The notes beneath the pieces are model-generated. The model was not told the DNA's origin and did not search any database. It saw only the letters and a program-made list of their open reading frames with translations. Shown here in pieces: positions 1-6,715 of a stretch of DNA of 9,098 bases. The DNA lies in the NCBI GenBank assembly GCA_039029935.1, contig JBCCFC010000506.1, positions 1-9,098 on the forward strand. Direction: 5' to 3'. Within the stretch, counting starts at the first letter, position 1. The number at the start of each line of letters is the position of its first letter. A program made the position numbers and the translations under genes. The DNA is from G039029935 sp039029935. GTDB lineage: Bacteria; Chloroflexota; Anaerolineae; Caldilineales; Caldilineaceae.

Positions 1-32
1 ATTTATGTCAAATTTCAAGATTTGACATAAAT
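1..32. terminator. AT-rich perfect inverted repeat, candidate terminator of the leftward gene set
   Basis: A perfect 13-bp inverted repeat, ATTTATGTCAAAT (1-13) and ATTTGACATAAAT (20-32), encloses a 6-base loop. It lies 26 bases past the stop codon of the hydantoinase gene on the minus strand, where a terminator would be expected. Any T-run following the hairpin would fall outside the window, so this cannot be confirmed. Each arm also contains TTGACA, so a regulator-binding palindrome or a promoter element for an unseen gene is an alternative. Confidence 0.4.
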
Positions 33-58
33 ACAACCCTACATCTTTGCCTACTTTT

Positions 59-1765
59 TCAAGACTCTCTATAGCCATACACCGCTTTGGCCTGCGCCTC
101 TGTCATCAGCCCATTGCGGATATCCGCTGCAATCCGAGCAGGATCACGTTTCTGTGGATCCCCCCATCCACCGCCACCGCCAGTGCGCACACTCAGTCGG
201 TCGCCCGTCATCAGCGGACCATAGTCGGTGATACGCTCGGTCATGACCTGTTCACGCTCGGTATCGGGGTAGAGCACATAGTGGCTGGCATCAGCGTTGT
301 GACCGCCAAACAGCCCCCAAGCGGTGTACTTGGTGTTCTCGTTACTGGTCTGGAGATGCACGTGGTCGGTACACACTTCAATATCACGAATGACACCATA
401 GCCACCGCGATATTGCCCCACACCCGCATGAGATGTCTCGTCCCCTGTGTTGATGGCATACCGCCGAATCAGCATGGGATAGAGCGACTCGACGACTTCG
501 GCTGAGGTGTTGGGGGCATCGCCATTGCCGACAAACATGATGCCGCTGGGACCGTCATCGTGGGGAAAGGCCCCACTGCCGCCATCGACTGGCTCGCCAT
601 AGATAAAGGGGTCGCCATGTCGTGGATCGGTGCGTGAGAATGTGTAGGCAAACATCTGATAGGTGCAGGCTGGGCAGCGGTCAGGAATGGCCGTTGATAA
701 TGCACGGATGATTAAGTGTACAATCGCTTCGGCAACATAGCCATAGGAATCACAGGGGGCAGGGTACTCGGCACTGACAACGGTGTGGCGAGGGGCGGTG
801 ACAGTCAGCGGACGGATATGCCCATCGTTCATGGGGTCAAAGGGCATGGTCAACGATTTGAGCGTGGTCGCACAGAGTGCTTCTGTACCGACAAAGGGGT
901 GATTGATCGGTCCTGCTGCCACCTCATCGGTCCCCGTCCAGTCGATGTGCATCTCATCGCCATGCACCGTAACCGTCACGGCAATTTTACGTAGCTTGTC
1001 AATCTCAACACCATCATGGTCCATATATGTTTCAGCCTGATAGACACCATCGGGAATCGCCCCAATCTCACGCCTCATGCGCGCCTCAGACTGTTCAAAT
1101 ACAATATCCATTGCCCGTGTCAAGGTCTCCGCCCCATAACGATCACAGAGCGCATGGTAGCGACGCGCGCCGGTCTGGCAAGCCGCAATCTTGGCGTGTA
1201 AATCGCCCTCCACCAAATCTGGATAGCGTACATTCTTAAGGATAAACCGGAGCAATTCCGCATTGGGTTTGCCTGCATCATAAAGCTTGTGGTGGGTGAA
1301 GAGCATCCCCTCCTGATGGACGCTGGTTGAATCGGGACACCAGCCGCCGGGTGCGATGCCACCGATGTCGGCCCAATGTGCCATGATTGCGGCAAAGGCG
1401 ACCAGTTTCTCCTCATAAAAGATCGGCAAATAGATGACGGTATCGCTGATATGTGTCCCCGTGTCATAGGGTTCGTTGGTGAGGATGACATCGCCTTCAC
1501 GGAAATTCTGCGCACCGATGGCTGCAATCCCAGCCTGAATTGTCGGGGGCAGACAGGCCAAGAACCCAGGCAACCCTGACCCCTCAGAGATAAGCTGGCC
1601 GCGATGGTTGGTCATCGCCACACCAAAATCCTGCACCTCATAGATCAGCGGGTTGTGCGCCGTCTTGATGAGGCTGGTCTGCATTTCTTGTGCCGCCGCG
1701 CGCAAGGCATTGCGGATAACTTGTGTTGTAATTGGATCGATAGATGACATAATTTTTTTAACCAT
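59..1765 (-). CDS. hyuB: Hydantoinase B / oxoprolinase family protein (HyuB-like)
   Basis: This 568-residue protein has the length and landmarks of HyuB, the partner of HyuA in ATP-dependent hydantoinases and related to 5-oxoprolinase and acetone carboxylase subunits. These enzymes open cyclic amides such as N-methylhydantoin or 5-oxoproline in the cytoplasm. Visible signatures are the N-terminal DPITTQVIRNAL (10-21), NEPYDTGTHISD (97-108), AHWADIGG (129-136), GDLHAKIAA (187-195), and the C-terminal glycine run GGGGGWGDP (529-537) followed by the usual RDP helix. The His and Asp residues in these motifs are probably metal ligands. The start is uncertain. ATG at 1765 and ATG at 1750 (giving MSSIDP, which fits family starts better) both lack a Shine-Dalgarno sequence, and an octamer tandem repeat runs to within 7 bases of the first. 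The gene follows the aminotransferase by 115 bases. No HyuA is visible; it may lie beyond the left edge. The family is clear, the substrate is not. Confidence 0.93.
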   Translation of the reverse strand: MVKKIMSSIDPITTQVIRNALRAAAQEMQTSLIKTAHNPLIYEVQDFGVAMTNHRGQLISEGSGLPGFLACLPPTIQAGIAAIGAQNFREGDVILTNEPYDTGTHISDTVIYLPIFYEEKLVAFAAIMAHWADIGGIAPGGWCPDSTSVHQEGMLFTHHKLYDAGKPNAELLRFILKNVRYPDLVEGDLHAKIAACQTGARRYHALCDRYGAETLTRAMDIVFEQSEARMRREIGAIPDGVYQAETYMDHDGVEIDKLRKIAVTVTVHGDEMHIDWTGTDEVAAGPINHPFVGTEALCATTLKSLTMPFDPMNDGHIRPLTVTAPRHTVVSAEYPAPCDSYGYVAEAIVHLIIRALSTAIPDRCPACTYQMFAYTFSRTDPRHGDPFIYGEPVDGGSGAFPHDDGPSGIMFVGNGDAPNTSAEVVESLYPMLIRRYAINTGDETSHAGVGQYRGGYGVIRDIEVCTDHVHLQTSNENTKYTAWGLFGGHNADASHYVLYPDTEREQVMTERITDYGPLMTGDRLSVRTGGGGGWGDPQKRDPARIAADIRNGLMTEAQAKAVYGYRES

Positions 1766-1772
1766 AGCTTGT

Positions 1773-1880
1773 CAGCGGGTCAGCACTTCAGCACTTCAGC
1801 ATTTCAGCCTGACAAGCTGACTGGCTGACAAGCTGACTCGCTGACTCGCTGACTCGCTGACTGGCTGACAAGCTGACTAG
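1773..1880. repeat. 8-bp tandem repeat between aminotransferase and hydantoinase genes
   Basis: A strict 8-base period runs through about 13 units. From 1809 to 1880 there are nine units of the form CTGACNNG (AAG, TGG, AAG, TCG three times, TGG, AAG, TAG endings). From 1773 to 1808 there are diverged CAGCACTT-type units in the same phase. The array touches the aminotransferase stop codon and ends 7 bases before the hydantoinase ATG, filling the whole spacer. AGCTTGTCAG (1766-1775) is the exact reverse complement of CTGACAAGCT at 1809-1818, 1825-1834 and 1865-1874, so a transcript could form alternative hairpins just before the start codon. The unit is not a multiple of three and does not look coding. 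Confidence 0.9.
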
Positions 1881-3164
1881 CTATAAAACACTCGTTTGCA
1901 GAGCTTGCTCAAAAATTGCCATTGCATCGTCAATCTGTGCTTTGGTGACAATCAATGGCGGAATCAGGCGAATGACGTTTTGATAGCTGCCGCAGTTAAG
2001 AATGAGCAGATTTTGGCTGACACAGTGTTGCAGGACAGCCGTAGCCGTCCTTTCATCGGGTTGACCATTCGCCCCCGTAAACTCAATGCCCACCATCAAG
2101 CCACGTCCACGCACATCGCCGATGGCTGGATACTTTTTCTGGAGGCCAACCAGCTTGGTGACGAGATAGTGTCCCATCTCGGCAGCATTTTCAACCAGTG
2201 ACTCTTCCAAAATTGCATCAATGGTGGCGCAGGCAGCAGCGGTTGCAATGGCATTACCACCGCCATAGGTTCCGCCATGTGTCCCCGGTGTCCAGTGTGC
2301 CATCAAATCGGCACGTGAGGCAATGGCCGATATGGGCATCCCGCTTGCCAACCCCTTTGCCATGACAATGATGTCCGGGACAATGCCTGCGTGTTCATAG
2401 GCAAAGAGCTTGCCCGTGCGACCAAAGCCCGACTGCACTTCATCCAAAATCAGTACAATATGATGTTTATCACATAGCTCACGCACCGCCTGCATATAGC
2501 CCTCTGGTGCAGGGACATAGCCCCCCTCGCCCAACACTGGCTCGATGATGATGGCAGCAGTCTCGTTGGATGCGCTCTGGCTATGCAGCACCAAATCGAG
2601 TTGTTTGAGACAGAACTCGGTCGTCTCTTCTTCATCCCAACCATAGTAATAGCGGTCTGGGAAGGGGGTGACAAAGACAGCACCGGGGAGCGGCTGGTAG
2701 TTGTGACGATAGATATATTTGGAGGTGGTCATCGCCATTGTCTGGTGGGTGCGGCCATGAAAGCTGCCCTGCATGACGATGATGTTGCGTTTGCCTGTGG
2801 CGTGACGGGCCAGCTTGACTGACGCCTCAACCGCCTCTGCACCGCTGTTGGAAAAGAAAAAGCGGTCAATCTCCGGTGGTGTGATGGCATTGAGCTTTTC
2901 GGCCAGGCGCACCGTGTTGGGTGAAATGACAATGTTCATCTGCCCAAAGATCAGAGTACTCGCCTGTTCTTGAATCGCCTGTACTACTTTGGGGTGGCAG
3001 TGTCCTGTGTTGGTGACGCCGATGCCACACGTAAAATCCAGATACTGATTCCCTTCTGCATCGTACAAATAGGCGCCTTCGCCACGCACGGGTTGCATCT
3101 GTGTTAAATGGGTCCACACAGGAGCAAGTAGCTCTGTGTTGAGCGTCGTGTTTATTGTGTTCAT
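1881..3164 (-). CDS. Class III PLP-dependent aminotransferase, 4-aminobutyrate aminotransferase-like
   Basis: This 427-residue fold-type I enzyme of the GabT/ornithine aminotransferase class moves an omega-amino group, probably to 2-oxoglutarate or pyruvate, in the cytoplasm. In order one sees SNSGAEA (105-111, phosphate binding), GSFHGRT (133-139), IIEPV with Glu208, LDEVQSGFGRTG (240-251) with Asp241 contacting the PLP pyridine nitrogen, and AKGLASGMP with the Schiff-base Lys270. TYGGG (299-303) and RLIPPL (399-404) complete the substrate site. Length and motifs are complete. The start is supported by AAAGGAG at 3175-3181, 10 bases upstream. The gene lies between the HAD and hydantoinase genes on the same strand but is separated from the HAD gene by 406 bases of repeats, so it may have its own promoter. 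GABA is the default substrate. Given the amine-oxygenase context, a beta-alanine or another omega-amino acid is also possible, so no symbol is assigned. Confidence 0.95.
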   Translation of the reverse strand: MNTINTTLNTELLAPVWTHLTQMQPVRGEGAYLYDAEGNQYLDFTCGIGVTNTGHCHPKVVQAIQEQASTLIFGQMNIVISPNTVRLAEKLNAITPPEIDRFFFSNSGAEAVEASVKLARHATGKRNIIVMQGSFHGRTHQTMAMTTSKYIYRHNYQPLPGAVFVTPFPDRYYYGWDEEETTEFCLKQLDLVLHSQSASNETAAIIIEPVLGEGGYVPAPEGYMQAVRELCDKHHIVLILDEVQSGFGRTGKLFAYEHAGIVPDIIVMAKGLASGMPISAIASRADLMAHWTPGTHGGTYGGGNAIATAAACATIDAILEESLVENAAEMGHYLVTKLVGLQKKYPAIGDVRGRGLMVGIEFTGANGQPDERTATAVLQHCVSQNLLILNCGSYQNVIRLIPPLIVTKAQIDDAMAIFEQALQTSVL

Positions 3165-3190
3165 GTTTTTGATACTCCTTTAAATCCGTT

Positions 3191-3468
3191 ACACAAAATA
3201 AATTACCCAAAGGCTAGCGTAATTAGGCATTCTCTAAGGCCATTCCACAAAAATAAATACTCGCGGAGTAGGCACTCTATAGTGCCGGATTTCTCGTGTA
3301 TGACCCGCAATAGGACCCAGAGGGTACCCCGCTAACTCCGCGTTTCTATGGGTAATTTATTTTGTGGAATGGCCTTAATGCCGGTGCTCTCGTGTAAGAC
3401 CCGCAATAGAGATTGAGATTGCTTCCTCCGCGTTTCAATGGGTAATTTATTTTGTGGATTAGCCTAAT
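3191..3468. repeat. Composite direct and inverted repeat, MITE-like
   Basis: This occupies most of the 406-base gap between the HAD and aminotransferase genes. CACAAAATAAATTACCCA (3192-3209) is the exact reverse complement of 3439-3456. A nested pair (TAAGGCCATTCCACAAAA at 3235-3252 against 3361-3377, plus a CGCGGAG/CTCCGCG pair farther in) makes a second foldback. Two head-to-tail units, about 3281-3376 and 3377-3466, share TGCCGG, CTCGTGTA, GACCCGCAATAG and CTCCGCGTTT at offsets of 96 then 90 bases. GGCACT-CTAT-AGTGCC (3271-3286) is a small perfect hairpin. No coding potential is seen. It looks like a non-autonomous foldback element partly duplicated in place. Its left end is only 9 bases from the aminotransferase Shine-Dalgarno sequence. 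Confidence 0.8.
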
Positions 3469-3520
3469 ATTCAATGACTTTGCTCACAACAAGGGCAAAC
3501 GCTGAATCCCTCTCCAGTTC

Positions 3521-3560
3521 CCTCTGCAAAACCTCTGCGTTCTTTGCGCTCTCTGCAGTT
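3521..3560. repeat. CTCTGC-rich short repeat downstream of the HAD gene
   Basis: CTCTGC occurs at 3522-3527, 3533-3538 and 3551-3556, with a related TTTGCG at 3543-3548. Read on the minus strand this gives a series of CGCAGAG-like words directly after the HAD gene. It resembles short GCAGAG-type intergenic repeats that I recall from some large bacterial genomes, but that link is from memory. No stem is evident, and the remaining 3469-3520 holds nothing I can assign. Confidence 0.4.
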
Positions 3561-3570
3561 TTATAAACTC

Positions 3571-4296
3571 TTAACTGTTCTGATGCGCCTCAGCCATCTC
3601 TGCCATGCTGTTAAAGCGAAAATCGTAGTGCGGCATATCCCCCGGATTCATGGTCGCGCCAAAGCCTTCCTGCGCATAGCGTCGGTAAATCCAGCATGAG
3701 GCCAGTCCATGACGATTGGCAGGCGCATGATCGTGAAACATGCTCTCGGCTGTGTGCAGGATGTTGGCTTTCTCAACCCCCAGCGTTTGCAGGTTGTGCA
3801 ACATGTAATCAAAGTTGATGGCAGCCGGTTTATAACTGCCAATATCCTGCGCAGTATATATGGCATCAAACACAACGCCAAGTTTTTCATTGCTGGCAGC
3901 AAAACTCTGGTTGTCCACATTAGAGATAATCACCAGTTTGTAATGGGCTTTTAGATAGGCCAGTGCCTCGGCAGAGTCGGGGAAGGCAGGCCAATCCTTG
4001 ACCGAGTTGCCGTACCGCAGACAATCATCCCACGAGGCTGGCACACCCCACTCTTCGCCAAGCCGTTTATAGACGATTGCTAGAATGTTGCGGTAATTCA
4101 TGGGTGGTGTCTGTCGTTGTTGCGCAGATTCGTGCCGCGCATGGGCTTCGAGAATGGTGTTGCGTGTCAATTCTGTGCCAGATTTGCGCTGGACCTGCTC
4201 TACCAGTGGCTCCAGCCCGTTCACCATACCACTTTCCCAATCGATCAATGTGCCATAACAGTCAAATGTTAGCGTGTTAAAATCTTTTAAATTCAT
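3571..4296 (-). CDS. HAD-superfamily hydrolase, haloacid dehalogenase type II-like
   Basis: This 241-residue HAD hydrolase resembles L-2-haloacid dehalogenase. Motif I is FDCYGTLIDW (11-20), with Asp12 the probable nucleophile. The cap domain covers about 20-100. Motif II is ISNVDN with Ser125, motif III is SYKPA with Lys156, and motif IV lies in HTAESMFHDHAPAN (181-194) with Asp189. The YGTLIDW version of motif I is shared with true dehalogenases. The HTAES-FHDH-PA motif IV, with a WIYR strand after it, marks a subfamily in which many members have no proven dehalogenase activity, so a phosphatase or other C-X hydrolase is equally possible. The start is supported by TAGGAG (4303-4308), 6 bases upstream. 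An inverted-repeat element begins 2 bases beyond that ribosome-binding site, so the promoter must lie inside or across the element. Transcription is divergent from the Rieske gene, and the protein probably belongs to the same catabolic locus. Confidence 0.92.
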   Translation of the reverse strand: MNLKDFNTLTFDCYGTLIDWESGMVNGLEPLVEQVQRKSGTELTRNTILEAHARHESAQQRQTPPMNYRNILAIVYKRLGEEWGVPASWDDCLRYGNSVKDWPAFPDSAEALAYLKAHYKLVIISNVDNQSFAASNEKLGVVFDAIYTAQDIGSYKPAAINFDYMLHNLQTLGVEKANILHTAESMFHDHAPANRHGLASCWIYRRYAQEGFGATMNPGDMPHYDFRFNSMAEMAEAHQNS

Positions 4297-4331
4297 GAGT
4301 TGCTCCTAAGTTGAATAGGAAAGTAAAAACC

Positions 4332-4380
4332 AGTATCACAGATTGGTTATCTGTGACGCAGGTAGCCAACCTGCGATACT
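4332..4380. repeat. Double-hairpin repeat, left copy
   Basis: Outer words AGTATC (4332-4337) and GATACT (4375-4380) are complementary. Inside are two 7-bp stems with 5-base loops: CACAGAT-TGGTT-ATCTGTG (4337-4355) and CGCAGGT-AGCCA-ACCTGCG (4357-4375). Compared with the 67-bp array at the right end, both stems have changed on both sides (CGCAGAT/ATCTGCG there, CACAGAT/ATCTGTG here), so pairing is conserved while sequence is not. Confidence 0.85.
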
Positions 4381-4607
4381 AATTTCGGACCGATCCCGAC
4401 AGCTTTTTAGCCGAGACTGAGCGGCTCTGGAGCGATTCATCTTAATTTGTATGTTCCTTTTGCCGCCACTGTCTTATTTTACTGAAAGTTGTTGGATTGA
4501 GCCAACCGATGTGCTTCTGTGTATGAATTCTTGAACCAAAAAATTTGAACTTTTCCATATCCTTAGTACAATGGCGGCAATGAAGGACGGCAATAAAGGG
4601 CTGTAGG

Positions 4608-4645
4608 GCAGGTTAGGTACCTGCATCACAGATAACCAATCTGTG
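4608..4645. repeat. Double-hairpin repeat, right copy, inverted
   Basis: GCAGGT-TAGGT-ACCTGC (4608-4624) and CACAGAT-AACCA-ATCTGTG (4627-4645) are the reverse-complement version of the double hairpin at 4332-4380, with a slightly diverged second loop. With the flanking TTGAATAGG-type ends it forms the right arm of the 361-bp element. Confidence 0.82.
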
Positions 4646-4723
4646 TGACTGGTTACTACTTTCCTATTCAAGGACAATGGTGTTCTTCAAATAAAATTTG
4701 TAGTCGTTCAACTAGGATATAGG

Positions 4724-5866
4724 ATGAAAACACAACTCACGCGCCAAGAATTGCAATCCATTGCCAGCGGCTATGATCCCGTGCCAAGCCGATCTTTTTC
4801 CATCAACACACAGAGCTATATTGATCCCCAGTTTCTCAAAATAGAACAAGAGCAGATTTTTCACAAAAGTTGGCAATTTCTGTGTCATGCGGAAAAGCTG
4901 CGTGAGGCGGGCAGCTATATCGCGACAGATATTCAAGGGCAGAGCATCTTTGCCACGCGCGATGCGGATGGTACATTGCGCGCCTTTTATAATGTTTGCC
5001 AACACCGCGGTCATGAACTGCTGACTGGGGAAGGCCAGACCAAACTGATTGTCTGTCCCTATCACGCTTGGTCCTACAATTTGGATGGCTCGCTCCGCCG
5101 TGCGCGCCGTTCAGAGATGATTGAAAACTTCACCATTGGCGATGTCTGTCTGCATCAAGTGCAGGTGGAAGAATTTTGCAGCCTGATCTTTGTCAACTTG
5201 GACCCAGAGGCCACACCATTGGCCGAGCAGTCTGGCGATTTACGCCAAGAGATTATGCACTATGCACCAGACATCGGGTCACTCACCTTTGCACACCGTC
5301 TCACCTATCGCATCCAAGCCAACTGGAAAGCCGTTGTGGATAACTTTCTTGAATGCTATCATTGCCCTGTGGCGCACAAGGATTTTTGTACCCTTGTGGA
5401 GATGGACACCTATAAAGTGAAGACACATGGCATCTACTCCAGCCACATGGCAAAGGCGGGGCGTGGTGAGAATAAAGCCTATGGTGTGGACGGGGCGAAT
5501 GTGACCGATCATGCCGTATGGTATCTGTGGCCGAACACCACGTTGATGCGTTACCCTGGGCGGGGCAACTTTATGGTGTGGCGTTTTCATCCTGCGGGGC
5601 CAGAGGAAACCTATGAGGAGTTTGACTTTTTCTTTGAGACGGCTGACCCCAACGAGGCCGAGGTCGAAGCCATCAAGTTTATTGACGATGTGCTGCAACC
5701 CGAAGACATTGGGCTGGTGGAAAGCGTTCAGCGAGGGATGCGTACACCTGCGTTCAAACAGGGGCGTTATCTGGTGGACCCCAATGGCAGCGGTATGAGC
5801 GAACATGCCATTCATCACTTTCATGGGCTGATTTTGGATGCCTACAAAGGGGCGTGTCAGGCATGA
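4724..5866 (+). CDS. Rieske non-heme iron oxygenase, alpha subunit (carnitine/betaine monooxygenase-like)
   Basis: This is a complete 380-residue catalytic subunit. The Rieske [2Fe-2S] site is CQH (Cys92, His94) plus CPYH (Cys111, His114). The mononuclear iron site is His213 and His218 in ECYHCPVAH, with Asp328 in QPEDIGLVESVQRGM as the third ligand. The residue three before His213 is Glu210, where aromatic-ring dioxygenases have the bridging Asp. Glu here is a known feature of carnitine oxygenase CntA and of related enzymes acting on quaternary amines such as glycine betaine. I therefore infer C-N oxidation or N-demethylation rather than ring dihydroxylation, and a homotrimer with no beta subunit, since no beta gene follows. 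The flavin/ferredoxin reductase it needs is not in the window. The start has AGGA (4714-4717), 6 bases upstream. The stop overlaps the next start as ATGA, which implies translational coupling to the SDR. The exact substrate is open. Confidence 0.95.
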   Translation: MKTQLTRQELQSIASGYDPVPSRSFSINTQSYIDPQFLKIEQEQIFHKSWQFLCHAEKLREAGSYIATDIQGQSIFATRDADGTLRAFYNVCQHRGHELLTGEGQTKLIVCPYHAWSYNLDGSLRRARRSEMIENFTIGDVCLHQVQVEEFCSLIFVNLDPEATPLAEQSGDLRQEIMHYAPDIGSLTFAHRLTYRIQANWKAVVDNFLECYHCPVAHKDFCTLVEMDTYKVKTHGIYSSHMAKAGRGENKAYGVDGANVTDHAVWYLWPNTTLMRYPGRGNFMVWRFHPAGPEETYEEFDFFFETADPNEAEVEAIKFIDDVLQPEDIGLVESVQRGMRTPAFKQGRYLVDPNGSGMSEHAIHHFHGLILDAYKGACQA

Positions 5867-6636
5867 GTGCAGTGCGAGAAAACTATCTACAGGGGCGGGT
5901 GGCTGTGGTGACAGGTGGCTGCGGCGGTATTGGCACGGCCATTTGCACACGCTTTGCCAAAGAAGGGGCGGTGGTCTATGCCGCAGACATCACACAGGAG
6001 GCAGGTACACTGCCAGTAGGTGTAAGCTACATTCGTCATGATGTGACCACGGAAGAAAGTGCAATCAACCTCATGAATGAGGTTGAGCAAGCGCATGGCA
6101 AGCTCGACATTCTGGTCAACGCGGCGGGCATTGAGTTTGAGAAGACGATTGAGGAGACTTCACTCGATGAATGGAATCGGATGTTTGCCATCAACGTGAC
6201 TGGCACATTTCTCACCTCAAAATACGCGTTGCCATTGATGCGCAATGCGGGCGGTGGCTCGATCATCAACTTTGGCTCCTATGATGGCTTTATCGCTGAC
6301 CCATCATTGGCAGCCTACTGTGCCAGCAAGGGTGCGGTTCATGCGCTCACCAAAGCGATGGCCTGTGATCATGGCCCCAAAAACATCCGCGTCAATGCCA
6401 TCTGTCCTGGCTATGTAGACACGCCCATGCTCCAGAGCTTCTTTGGCAGTGCGGGGGATATCAACAGCCTCCAGCAGGCCGTGCGTGATGTCCACCCCAT
6501 GCGCACCTATGGTCAACCCGAAGATGTTGCCAACTTGGTCAACTGGCTGGCGGGTGATGAGGCCCGCTATGCGTCGGGGCAACTCTGGGTATTGGATGGC
6601 GGGTTGACGGCGCAGGTGCAGCAGATGCGGCTTTAG
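5863..6636 (+). CDS. Short-chain dehydrogenase/reductase, probably NAD-dependent
   Basis: This 257-residue classical SDR has a Rossmann glycine motif TGGCGGIG (17-24), NAAG (86-89), Asn111, catalytic Ser139, Tyr152 and Lys156 (YCASK), and a C-terminal LDGG. Asp42 at the end of the second strand favours NAD over NADP. The ATG at 5863 is chosen over the in-frame GTG at 5854. It overlaps the Rieske stop in an ATGA junction and has AAAGGGG (5846-5852) 10 bases upstream, whereas the GTG would sit 1 base from that site. The protein is clearly paralogous to the next SDR, with identical catalytic numbering and a shared EKTI segment after the NAAG motif. It probably oxidises an alcohol or reduces a ketone made by the oxygenase. 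A 15-bp tandem repeat starts 1 base after its stop codon. Confidence 0.94.
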   Translation: MSAVRENYLQGRVAVVTGGCGGIGTAICTRFAKEGAVVYAADITQEAGTLPVGVSYIRHDVTTEESAINLMNEVEQAHGKLDILVNAAGIEFEKTIEETSLDEWNRMFAINVTGTFLTSKYALPLMRNAGGGSIINFGSYDGFIADPSLAAYCASKGAVHALTKAMACDHGPKNIRVNAICPGYVDTPMLQSFFGSAGDINSLQQAVRDVHPMRTYGQPEDVANLVNWLAGDEARYASGQLWVLDGGLTAQVQQMRL

Positions 6637-6637
6637 G

Positions 6638-6697
6638 CGGTAGGTCGGTGTTCGGTAGGTCGGTGTTCGGTAGGTCGGTGTTCGGTGGGTCGGTATT
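6638..6697. repeat. 15-bp tandem repeat after the first SDR
   Basis: Three near-perfect units of CGGTAGGTCGGTGTT (6638-6652, 6653-6667, 6668-6682) are followed by a diverged fourth (6683-6697). The array begins 1 base past the stop codon. The period is divisible by three, but it lies outside the gene. It is a minisatellite-like tract likely to vary in copy number by slippage. Confidence 0.92.
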
Positions 6698-6715
6698 TGA
6701 TGCGTTAGTGTTGCC

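Larger units (their letters stand above)
4311..4671. mobile_element. 361-bp non-coding element with terminal inverted repeats and double hairpins (MITE-like)
   Basis: The outermost 15 bases, TTGAATAGGAAAGTA (4311-4325), are the exact reverse complement of 4657-4671. Similarity continues inward for about 65 bases on each side and includes an inverted pair of double hairpins (4332-4380 and 4608-4645). A second internal inverted pair is TTGCCGCCACTGT (4460-4472) against 4568-4580, with one mismatch. The core (4381-4600) shows no convincing gene. No clear target-site duplication is visible: the left flank ends CTAAG and the right begins GGACA. The element fills most of the divergent intergenic region between the HAD and Rieske genes. 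The overall form is that of a miniature inverted-repeat or REP-type foldback element, with no transposase in the window. Confidence 0.75.

Noticed and set aside
47..505. 152-codon open frame on the plus strand at the left end
   Set aside because: It is antisense to the C-terminal part of the hydantoinase gene, with no family resemblance. It is a by-product of that gene's codon use.
4332..4380. tRNA or other cloverleaf RNA gene
   Set aside because: It has an outer stem and two hairpins, but only 49 bases, no anticodon arm, no T-loop and no CCA end. The same structure recurs many times as a repeat.
4474..4677. 67-codon frame inside the 361-bp element
   Set aside because: It is composed largely of the inverted repeat arm, has no transposase-like features and no ribosome-binding site, so the element is treated as non-coding.
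4668..4697. Sigma-70 promoter for the Rieske gene
   Set aside because: TAAAAT at 4692-4697 could be a -10 box, but no acceptable -35 word lies at the right distance, so it was not annotated.
5279..5950. 223-codon open frame on the minus strand
   Set aside because: It lies antisense to the Rieske gene, whose motifs and reading frame are complete. It shows no recognisable domain and no good start signal.
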